Below, one piece after another: positions 1-6,358 of a DNA stretch of 6,927 nt. A program made the translations under genes and the position numbers. The notes under the pieces are model-generated. The model was not told the origin of the DNA. It saw only the letters and a program-made list of their open reading frames with translations, and did no database searches. Source of the stretch: Gammaproteobacteria bacterium (GTDB taxonomy: Bacteria; Pseudomonadota; Gammaproteobacteria; DSM-19610); NCBI GenBank assembly GCA_030618475.1, contig JAUXDG010000151.1:1-6927 (forward strand), written 5' to 3'. Numbering within the stretch: position 1 is the stretch's first letter; every line of letters starts with the position of its first letter.

Positions 1-102
1 AGAGAGGGTGCCCTGGGGTACAAGGTGAACCGCCGTCAGGCGAGAGAGGGTGCCCTGGGGTACAAGGTGAATCGCCGTCAGGCGAGAGAGGGTCCCCTGG
101 GG
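1..102. repeat. 42-bp tandem repeat array, truncated at the left edge
   Basis: Two full 42-bp units (1-42 and 43-84) differ at one base only (C30 versus T72). A third partial unit (85-102) matches over 18 bases except at position 94, after which similarity stops. The units abut directly, with no spacers. Each full unit ends in a small hairpin (CGCC-GTCA-GGCG, 31-42 and 73-84) and carries a near-palindrome around the CCCTGGGG core. The length is a multiple of three and several frames stay open through it, so it could be the tail of a coding repeat or a non-coding hairpin repeat. The true number of units is unknown because the array runs off the window. Confidence 0.9.
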
Positions 103-132
103 GATAGATCGGCGTTCCAAAATGTGAATTAA
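1..132 (+). other. possible 3' end of a repeat-containing ORF
   Basis: Reading from base 1 in frame 1 gives 43 open codons ending at a TAA at 130-132. The peptide has the 14-residue unit REGALGYKVNRRQA twice, then a degenerate third copy and a short tail. The single difference between the two full DNA units is silent in this frame (AAC versus AAT, both Asn), which mildly favours coding. However, frame 3 and at least one reverse frame are also open through the repeat, and no start is visible inside the window. I do not recognise a protein family. Read it as a weak possibility. Confidence 0.2.
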
Positions 133-200
133 TTTTGAAGCGAGCCCTAAGGGCCGTGGAAACAAAAAATTGTGCAAAATTGCGCCCGCAAGGTTGAGAT

Positions 201-229
201 TTGACACCTCCCCGGACTGCGATCATTCT
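201..229 (+). promoter_or_regulatory. possible weak sigma70-type promoter before the kinase gene
   Basis: A perfect TTGACA (201-206) is followed after 17 bases by CATTCT (224-229), which matches only three of six -10 positions. If used, transcription would start near 236 and the kinase would start at the TTG at 270. The same TTG at 201 could instead be an upstream start codon of the kinase frame. The poor -10 makes this tentative. Confidence 0.25.
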
Positions 230-269
230 GCGACACAGGGCTTTGTTTCCAGAACAAGAGAAACATCTG

Positions 270-3200
270 TTGAAAAATTACACATCCTTATTCCTGCTTA
301 TAGCAGTGGTTTTGGTCGGTGTCTTCCTGTACTGGCACGTAGACGGTCGCTATCAGGATTACATAAGCAGCCAGGAAGCACTGACCCAACAATCGACCAC
401 CGGCGCGGCAAGGTTGATCGGCCTGTATATCAAGGAAGCGCGCCAGCGAGTCGCCCTGTTTACCGAAGCGGAAGTGAACAGAATCAGTGGTCTTTCCCGG
501 GATCCCGCTGATGAACGCTTGCAGGAACAGTTCGCGATAAGGGTCAAACAGCACTTTCCCGAGTCCTTTGCCTCAACTATCACCGATGAAGCTGGCAACA
601 TACTGATCGATGATTTCGACGGCAGGATTGCTGCATTATGCGAGGCAGATATCCTTCAATTTGCCGAGCTGAAATCGCAGAGTGTTTTCATCCACCCCAA
701 TCCCGTTGGCTATCATTTTGACATCATGGCCCATTGGCAGGGCGGGGGTGGCAACAAGGGTATTTTCTTTGTCAGTTTTAAACCAACGGAATTGGCGCGT
801 ATTCTGGCCAACAGCCAGCTGCACGATCACAGGCTGATTTTGCTACACAGCAACAAGCCCGGTCTTGTTGAGGTGACTGCCGATGGTAGCCGTGTTGATC
901 TGGTGGATGGGCCAACATTGAGCGCTGAAGAGATGGCACGCATCGGTTTCACGGCCGATGTCGCAGGTAGCCTCTGGACACTGGCTGATTTACCCGCCGC
1001 GGGTCTGTTCGCTACCCACAAGGAAACACTGCAGCGCGAGGCAGTCTCTATCTTTCTGGTGTTCCTGCTATTCAGCGGGTTCATCTACCTGCTGGCCAGA
1101 CGGGCAGAGCTACGTCGCGCCAGCGCCGAACAGGCGGTTCGCAGATCCCGGGGCCAGCTTGAAAAGCGCGTGGTTTATCGTACCCAACAATTATCCGAGA
1201 TCAACACACAACTGGAGTCGGAGATACACGAGCGTAATCGGGCAGAGCTGGCGCTGAAGCAGCAAATTGAAGTACGCAAGCAGACGGAGGATGCGCTCCG
1301 CGCGTTGCATGAAATCACCTCGGCGCATGACCTTCCATTTCAGGAAAAGCTGCGGGCGTTGCTTGAAAATGGCTGCAGACAATTCAACCTTCCCATTGGA
1401 ATACTTTCACATATTTACCGGGACAAATATGAAGTTATTCAGGCTATTTCACCCGATAACTCCATTCCGCCTGGCAGCATTCTTGAACTTGGTAATACCT
1501 ATTGCAGCGAAACGATCAATGCCCGGGGTCCGATCGGCTTTGAGCACGCAGAGAAAACGCAATGGAAGACGCATCCCTGCTACCGGGAGCACAAACTAGA
1601 AACCTACTTCGGCATACCGGTAGTAACGGGGAACGAGGTCTACGGCACCTTGAATTTTTCAAGCCCGACACCACGTCATGTCCGTTTCACGTCTACGGAT
1701 AAGGAAGTCCTCAATCTGATGGGGCAATGGGTCGGCGGTGAAATATACCGCCAACAAACTGAACAGGCGCTCAAAAACGAGAGAAACAGGGCGCAGCGCT
1801 ATCTCGACGTTGCCGGCACTATAATTCTGGTGATTGGTGCCGATCAGCAGGTCCGCCTTATTAATAAGAAAGGCTGCCAGCTGTTGGGCAGGAAAGAGCA
1901 GGACATCATCGGCAGCAACTGGTTCGATACTGTCATACCGGCAGGCATCAGGGAGCACGTCAGGGGATTGTTCGATAAATTGATGTCGCAGGAGCTGGCT
2001 CTGATCGAGCACTACCAGAACCCGGTACTGACCAGCAGCGGAGAGGAAAGGCTTATCGCCTGGCACAATACACTGCTGTATGACGATGAGGGCAACGTTA
2101 CCGCAACGCTGAGCTCCGGTGAAGACATAACGGTGCAGCAACACGCAGAAGAGCAACTGCGTCAGCGCGAAGAACAACTTCGACTGACACTGGAAAATGC
2201 ACCGATTGGAATCCTGACTACCGATTTGGCGGGCAATCTGCTCACGGTCAATCCTACCTTGTGTACCATTTTAGGTTATTCCCCCGATGAACTGACAGGC
2301 ATGACCGTCGAAGACATTACCCATCCCGATGACTGGGAAGAGACCACGAAAAACTTTCAGCAGCTTATACATGGCGACATCAACAGCTACGAGATGAACA
2401 AGCGCTATATTCGGCGCGATGGCGCAGTCATCACCGGCAGAGCGCGTGCCGGACTGGTACGCGACGCACACAACGAGCCGCTGCTGGTAGTGGGGGAAAT
2501 TGAGGATGTCACTCAGCGTGAGCGCTCGGAAAAGTTGTTACGGCTGGTCGTCGAGTCAGCCCCGAACGGCATCGTCATGATGGATTCGTCGGGCCGGATT
2601 TTGCTTGTCAATGAACAGACAGAGAAATATTTTGGCTACCGGCGGGAGGAATTGCTGGGCCAGCAAATCGAGATACTGATTCCTGAACGTATGCGCAGCA
2701 GGCACCCCGACTACCGCAGCGGCTTCATCGCCGAGCATCGCGCCAGGGCTATGGGTCTGGGACGCAACTTGTTCGGCCTGCGCAAAGATGGCAGTGAGTT
2801 TCCCATCGAAATCGGCCTCAGCCCGGTCGAGACCGATCAGGAGTTGCTCATCCTCAGCGCGATTGTGGATATATCCGAGCGCGTTCAGGTTGATCACGAA
2901 TTACGGCGTATGCGCACCTACCTCAAGAATATTATCGACTCCATGCCCTCGGTTCTGGTCGGCGTGGACAAGGAGGGACGGGTAACCGAGTGGAATCAGA
3001 GTGCGGTACAGACCACCCACGTGCCAACCGAACGGGCGATTGGAGAACTGTTCGGCACATTGTTTCCGGAATTTGAAACGCAGCTGGAAAATATTCAGCA
3101 GGCAATCGGCAGCCACATCCCGATACGAACAGAGCGTCTCATTTCCGAGAAAAACGGGGAAACGCACTATTTCGACGTCATGGTCTATCCACTGCTGGAG

Positions 3201-4061
3201 GATGGTGCGGCCGGCGCCGTGATCCGGATTGACGACATCACCAACCGGGTTCGCATGGAACAGATGATGGTGCAGACGGAAAAGATGATGTCCGTGGGCG
3301 GACTTGCCGCCGGGATGGCGCACGAGATCAACAATCCGCTGAGCGGTGTGCTGCAAAGCAGCCAGAATATCCAGCGCCGGCTGTCTGCTGATCTGGAGGC
3401 CAACCGTCGCACGGCCGAGGCATTGGGCGTTGACCTGCAGCTGGTGTATCGCTACCTGGAAGAACGCGGCATCCCGGAATTCGTTGAATCAATCCAGCAG
3501 GCAGCCAGCCGCGCCAGCCGAATCGTGGCAGACATGCTGGCCTTCAGCCGCAGCGCGACTACCGAGTTCCTGCCCGCACACATACACGAGATACTGGATA
3601 CGGTGGTGCGGCTGGCGGCCAGCGACTATGATTTAAAGAAAAAATATGACTTCAAACAGGTCGAGGTTGTGCGTGATTTCGACCCGGAACTCGAATTGGT
3701 GGTTTGCGATCACACCGAGATCGAGCAGGTGTTTCTCAACCTGGTCAAGAATGCCGCTCAGGCTATGGGGCATTGCAACAGTCCGCTTCCACACCGGATT
3801 ACCCTGCGTACCCGCAAGGATAATGAATACGCCCGGATCGAAGTCGAGGATAACGGTCCCGGCATGGACGAACAGACGCGGCGACGGGTGTTTGAACCGT
3901 TCTTTACCACCAAGGCTGTCGGTGAAGGAACCGGTCTGGGCCTGTCGGTCTCCTATTTTATGGTCACCGAGCAGCACAAGGGCACTATTGACGTCACCTC
4001 GACCCCAGGTGAAGGAACATGTTTTACGGTACGTTTGCCATTGCAACACAAGCCGGCGTAA
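270..4061 (+). CDS. membrane-bound multi-PAS/GAF sensor histidine kinase
   Basis: About 1263 residues from the TTG at 270. This is a two-component sensor that should autophosphorylate on histidine and most likely pass the phosphate to the receiver of the next gene. Domains in order: TM1 (5-23); periplasmic region (24-257), probably Cache-like; TM2 (258-276); coiled coil (280-345); GAF (347-492); PAS domains at about 509-622, 633-747, 755-869 and 880-992; HisKA with HEINNPL (His1018, DNA 3321-3323); and an ATPase domain with N box (Asn1161), DNGPGM (1194-1199), FEPFFTTK (1208-1215) and GEGTGLGL (1218-1225). All catalytic boxes are intact. There is no receiver domain, so it is not a hybrid kinase. 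Start choice: TTG 270 has an AAGAGA-type ribosome site about 8 bases upstream and gives a short basic N-terminus right before TM1. TTG 201, with AAGG 7 bases upstream, would add 23 residues that look unlike coding sequence. The signal sensed cannot be told. Confidence 0.93.
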   Translation: MKNYTSLFLLIAVVLVGVFLYWHVDGRYQDYISSQEALTQQSTTGAARLIGLYIKEARQRVALFTEAEVNRISGLSRDPADERLQEQFAIRVKQHFPESFASTITDEAGNILIDDFDGRIAALCEADILQFAELKSQSVFIHPNPVGYHFDIMAHWQGGGGNKGIFFVSFKPTELARILANSQLHDHRLILLHSNKPGLVEVTADGSRVDLVDGPTLSAEEMARIGFTADVAGSLWTLADLPAAGLFATHKETLQREAVSIFLVFLLFSGFIYLLARRAELRRASAEQAVRRSRGQLEKRVVYRTQQLSEINTQLESEIHERNRAELALKQQIEVRKQTEDALRALHEITSAHDLPFQEKLRALLENGCRQFNLPIGILSHIYRDKYEVIQAISPDNSIPPGSILELGNTYCSETINARGPIGFEHAEKTQWKTHPCYREHKLETYFGIPVVTGNEVYGTLNFSSPTPRHVRFTSTDKEVLNLMGQWVGGEIYRQQTEQALKNERNRAQRYLDVAGTIILVIGADQQVRLINKKGCQLLGRKEQDIIGSNWFDTVIPAGIREHVRGLFDKLMSQELALIEHYQNPVLTSSGEERLIAWHNTLLYDDEGNVTATLSSGEDITVQQHAEEQLRQREEQLRLTLENAPIGILTTDLAGNLLTVNPTLCTILGYSPDELTGMTVEDITHPDDWEETTKNFQQLIHGDINSYEMNKRYIRRDGAVITGRARAGLVRDAHNEPLLVVGEIEDVTQRERSEKLLRLVVESAPNGIVMMDSSGRILLVNEQTEKYFGYRREELLGQQIEILIPERMRSRHPDYRSGFIAEHRARAMGLGRNLFGLRKDGSEFPIEIGLSPVETDQELLILSAIVDISERVQVDHELRRMRTYLKNIIDSMPSVLVGVDKEGRVTEWNQSAVQTTHVPTERAIGELFGTLFPEFETQLENIQQAIGSHIPIRTERLISEKNGETHYFDVMVYPLLEDGAAGAVIRIDDITNRVRMEQMMVQTEKMMSVGGLAAGMAHEINNPLSGVLQSSQNIQRRLSADLEANRRTAEALGVDLQLVYRYLEERGIPEFVESIQQAASRASRIVADMLAFSRSATTEFLPAHIHEILDTVVRLAASDYDLKKKYDFKQVEVVRDFDPELELVVCDHTEIEQVFLNLVKNAAQAMGHCNSPLPHRITLRTRKDNEYARIEVEDNGPGMDEQTRRRVFEPFFTTKAVGEGTGLGLSVSYFMVTEQHKGTIDVTSTPGEGTCFTVRLPLQHKPA

Positions 4062-4104
4062 TCGCCAACTGCAATCACACGGTAGGGCCGGAGACAAACT
4101 GAAC

Positions 4105-4110
4105 TATAAT
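4105..4110 (+). promoter_or_regulatory. perfect -10 hexamer, possible promoter of the rssB operon
   Basis: TATAAT lies in the gap between the kinase and rssB. No convincing -35 sits 16-18 bases upstream and there is no extended-10 TG at the right spacing, so it may need an activator or may be chance. If used, transcription would begin near 4115-4118, just before the left arm of the inverted repeat, and the whole stem would lie in the leader RNA. Confidence 0.3.
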
Positions 4111-4120
4111 CAGCACTATG

Positions 4121-4225
4121 ATCCTAGATTCCGCAGTTGACCGCTCCGAGGATATATTAACGTGTTGGTGTACATGATCTTTCATGGATTAAATAGATTC
4201 ACCGTTCAACTGCGGAATCCAGGAT
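4121..4225. repeat. 20-bp inverted repeat flanking a 65-base loop, overlapping the rssB start
   Basis: The left arm is 4121-4140 and the right arm is 4206-4225. They pair at 19 of 20 positions; the only mismatch is A4126 against C4220. The loop (4141-4205) looks AT-rich and contains a smaller hairpin (CATGA 4173-4177 with TCATG 4182-4186). The right arm contains all ribosome-site-like bases (GCGGA 4212-4216, AGG 4221-4223) and the first two bases of the ATG at 4224. There is no T-tract, so it is not a typical terminator. It could be a translational control structure in the leader RNA or a miniature inverted-repeat element of about 105 bp. No clear target-site duplication is visible. Confidence 0.85.
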
Positions 4226-5414
4226 GATGGCTGAAACAGCGAAAATCCTGACAATTGAGGACGAGTCCCCGATTCGCAACGGCATTGTTGCCTATCTTGA
4301 GGACAGTGGTTTTACCATGTTGGAGGCCAATGATGGTCTCAGCGGTCTGGAGCTATTTCGGCGCGAAGGACCCGATGTGGTGTTGTGTGATTTGCGCCTG
4401 CCGGGAATAGATGGTCTGGAGGTCCTGGCCACTATTACCTCCGAGTCACCGGAAACCCCGGTGATCGTGGTCTCTGGCGTCAGTCTGCTCAGTTATGCGG
4501 TACAGGCACTGAAGCGGGGTGCCTGGGACTATGTCACCAAGCCTATCCATGATATGGCGGTGCTGGAAAGTGCTGTGCGTCGTGTGCTGAAACACGCCGA
4601 ACTCGTCCGCCAGAATCGCGAATACCGTGAGAACCTGGAAACGTTAAACGCGGAGCTGACCCAGACCCTGCGGCAGTTACAGGACGATGAGGAGGCCGGC
4701 CGGGCGATTCAGTCCCAGCTACTGCCGGAGGACAACAAACGTTTCGGTGATTACAGGTTCAGGCGGCGTCTATATCCTTCCATGTATCTCAGCGGGGATT
4801 TCATGGACTACTTCCCAATCGATGATCAGAGCATTGGCTTCTACATGGCGGATGTTTCCGGTCACGGTGCAGCCTCGGCGTTCGTGACGGTGATGCTTCA
4901 TACACTGATCGTCCAGTACCGTGACACCTTGTGGCAGACGGCTGATATCACGATCAAGCATCCGCGGCGGGTCCTTCAGCGCCTTAACCGGGATTTTTGC
5001 CGCCAGAATCTGGATAAGCACCTCACTATGCTCTACGGCGTCATCGATCTGGAGAAAAACACCCTGGCCTACAGCAGCGGCGGGCAGTTCCCCTGTCCCT
5101 TGCTGTACGATGGCGAGGAGGTGCAGACACTCGACTGCCGGGGTCGTCCTGTCGGGCTGTTTGACGATGCGGAATTCAAGGAGTGGCAGGTCGATCTGCC
5201 TGAAACTTTTGATTTGGTCCTGGTATCCGACGGTATACTGGAACTGATGCCGGTCGATAAACTGCAGCAACGCTACAGTGCGCTGCTTTCCCGCTCGAAA
5301 GGGATAGACCTGGATCTCGGCGACATGACGGCCGGACTTGACGTGCTGGCTGATAAACACCTGCCGGATGACATCGCTTTAATGGTGATCGACAGGAATG
5401 GCCGCAATGGATAA
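4224..5414 (+). CDS. rssB: RssB-type response regulator: receiver plus PP2C (SpoIIE) phosphatase
   Basis: 396 residues, cytoplasmic. The receiver domain spans about 5-125, with acidic pocket Glu12/Asp13, phosphoacceptor Asp56 (DNA 4389-4391), Ser84 and Lys106 of the TKP motif. A helical linker follows (about 126-165), then a PP2C/SpoIIE serine phosphatase domain to the end. Its metal ligands are present: Asp192 (SGDF), Asp210 (ADVSGHG), Asp336 (SDG) and Asp382-383 (DDIAL). From memory, it resembles Pseudomonas RssB over its full length (YLEDSGF, LSGDF-DYF, GVIDLEKN, PVGLFDDA). Unlike E. coli RssB, whose output domain is a degenerate phosphatase-like fold, this one should be active, probably on the STAS protein encoded next. 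The upstream kinase is the likely phosphodonor. Tandem ATGs lie at 4224 and 4227. The ribosome site is weak and lies inside the inverted repeat, so translation may be regulated. Confidence 0.93.
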   Translation: MMAETAKILTIEDESPIRNGIVAYLEDSGFTMLEANDGLSGLELFRREGPDVVLCDLRLPGIDGLEVLATITSESPETPVIVVSGVSLLSYAVQALKRGAWDYVTKPIHDMAVLESAVRRVLKHAELVRQNREYRENLETLNAELTQTLRQLQDDEEAGRAIQSQLLPEDNKRFGDYRFRRRLYPSMYLSGDFMDYFPIDDQSIGFYMADVSGHGAASAFVTVMLHTLIVQYRDTLWQTADITIKHPRRVLQRLNRDFCRQNLDKHLTMLYGVIDLEKNTLAYSSGGQFPCPLLYDGEEVQTLDCRGRPVGLFDDAEFKEWQVDLPETFDLVLVSDGILELMPVDKLQQRYSALLSRSKGIDLDLGDMTAGLDVLADKHLPDDIALMVIDRNGRNG

Positions 5415-5901
5415 TGGCAAGGTATTGCATGCCAGCCATGATGGCATTCATGTGCTGCGTTTCGTCGGTGATATTCGCTACACTCTGAGTCCCTCTATCG
5501 ATCTTTTTCTGAAAGAGATATTTTCCGGTCCGTCGCCAACGGGTTTCTTCATCGACCTGACAGAAACCGACAGTATTGACAGTACCAATCTCGGCCTGCT
5601 GGCGCGCATTGCCAAGTCAATGAAAAGTCTCAACGGTTCCCGGGTGACCATTTTATCGGATCGCACCGATATCAATTCGGTACTGATCAGTATGGCCTTC
5701 GACGAAGTCTTTGATATCGTCACCCAGGCAGCGCTGGAAACCGGAGCGGAAAAGGAGTTGGCCCGACAAAGCACTGACAAGGAAACCTTGACCCGCACCG
5801 TGCTTGAAGCACATCGTGCCCTAATGGAGCTCAGCGAGCGCAACGAGGAAATGTTCCGCGATGTGGTTACTACACTTGAAAAAAATATGGGGAAAGCTTG
5901 A
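5407..5901 (+). CDS. rssC: STAS-domain anti-sigma factor antagonist, RssC type
   Basis: 164 residues. The STAS fold covers about 1-108, with the conserved helix motif IDSTNLGLLARI; Ser59 (DNA 5581-5583) is the predicted serine that a partner kinase phosphorylates and the RssB phosphatase releases. The start at 5407 has AGGA at 5394-5397, nine bases upstream, and gives an N-terminus (MDNGKV) like that I recall for Pseudomonas RssC. An ATG at 5398 would add three residues and has poor ribosome-site spacing. The gene overlaps the rssB stop by 8 bases, so the two are translationally coupled. After the STAS domain comes a helical tail of about 55 residues (EAHRALMEL, then FRDVVTTLEK) that classical RsbV/SpoIIAA proteins lack but which I recall in RssC. 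The name rssC rests on memory of the family and context; the STAS call itself is firm. Confidence 0.87.
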   Translation: MDNGKVLHASHDGIHVLRFVGDIRYTLSPSIDLFLKEIFSGPSPTGFFIDLTETDSIDSTNLGLLARIAKSMKSLNGSRVTILSDRTDINSVLISMAFDEVFDIVTQAALETGAEKELARQSTDKETLTRTVLEAHRALMELSERNEEMFRDVVTTLEKNMGKA

Positions 5902-5960
5902 TAGCAACCGTTAGAATCACAACTTGAACTCTTTCAATCGCCATCGAGCGTTTCAGCGTA

Positions 5961-5968
5961 GAGGTGAA
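5961..5968 (+). promoter_or_regulatory. ribosome-binding site that fixes the start at 5972
   Basis: GAGGTGAA is a strong Shine-Dalgarno match; its GAGGTG core ends five bases before the ATG at 5972. A longer in-frame reading from TTG 5924 has no comparable site, so the ATG is preferred. Confidence 0.75.
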
Positions 5969-5971
5969 GAC

Positions 5972-6358
5972 ATGGTCAGTAAAGACTCCAGCGCCGGGCC
6001 ATCGGACACTGTCGAACAGGCCATGAACAGAGTACTTCAGGCCGAGCGTGAGGCCGAGCAGGCGATTGCCGATTGCGAGTCTGAAGCGCGGCAGATAGTG
6101 CAGGCCGCTCAGCAACGCGTCAAGCGTATTGCCGACCGGACTGATGAGCGCATTACATTGATACAACTGCGTCTGGCTCAAAAAATCAAAGCACACATCG
6201 ATGCGCTGGAGCGCGCTGATCGAAGCGCACAGCATGAACCATCGGCATACGATCTTGATGAAGCCGGGCTTGCCACGGTGGTTCAGGAAGTCGCTGCAGA
6301 GTTGACCGCTAACAGGCATTCACCGGGCGGCGGGCGAGAGAAGTCTGACGGTGAATAA
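5972..6358 (+). CDS. small coiled-coil protein, probable V-type ATPase subunit G/H
   Basis: 128 residues, hydrophilic, no signal peptide or membrane segment. Residues 14-82 form one long predicted helix rich in Ala, Glu, Gln and Arg (EREAEQAIADCESEARQIV), the pattern of peripheral-stalk subunits of rotary ATPases (V/A-type G or H, F-type b). A linker follows, then a short second helix (about 95-113) and a Gly/Lys/Glu-rich tail. In V/A-type enzymes G pairs with subunit E to make the stator stalk. The next gene overlaps its stop by 8 bases and looks like another ATPase subunit, which supports the call. Low-complexity helices of this type are easy to over-assign, so a generic coiled-coil protein is the main alternative. 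Confidence 0.65.
   Translation: MVSKDSSAGPSDTVEQAMNRVLQAEREAEQAIADCESEARQIVQAAQQRVKRIADRTDERITLIQLRLAQKIKAHIDALERADRSAQHEPSAYDLDEAGLATVVQEVAAELTANRHSPGGGREKSDGE

Noticed and set aside
1..102. CRISPR array
   Set aside because: Repeat units abut directly with no variable spacers.
144..154. GCCC-TAA-GGGC hairpin as a riboswitch or terminator
   Set aside because: A 4-bp stem with a 3-base loop and no T-run or conserved riboswitch core around it.
1659..2177. 172-codon open frame on the - strand inside the kinase gene
   Set aside because: It lies wholly within a domain-rich coding region on the other strand and shows no recognisable motif; it is a shadow frame.
4055..4066. GGCG-TAAT-CGCC hairpin at the kinase stop codon as a terminator
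   Set aside because: The stem is only 4 bp, with no T-tract after it.
4137..4158. TTGACC with TATATT as a promoter for rssB
   Set aside because: The spacing is only 10 bases, far from the 16-18 needed; the TTGACC is part of the inverted-repeat arm.
4224..5414. E. coli-type RssB acting as a ClpXP adaptor for RpoS
   Set aside because: The C-terminal domain keeps all PP2C metal ligands and is followed by a STAS gene, which fits the partner-switching phosphatase type. RpoS delivery cannot be inferred from sequence.
5924..5971. TTG 5924 start adding 16 residues to the coiled-coil gene
   Set aside because: ATG 5972 has a strong GAGGTG ribosome site at five bases; TTG 5924 does not. The short TTGAA/TTCAA hairpin here (5924-5937) is too weak to call.
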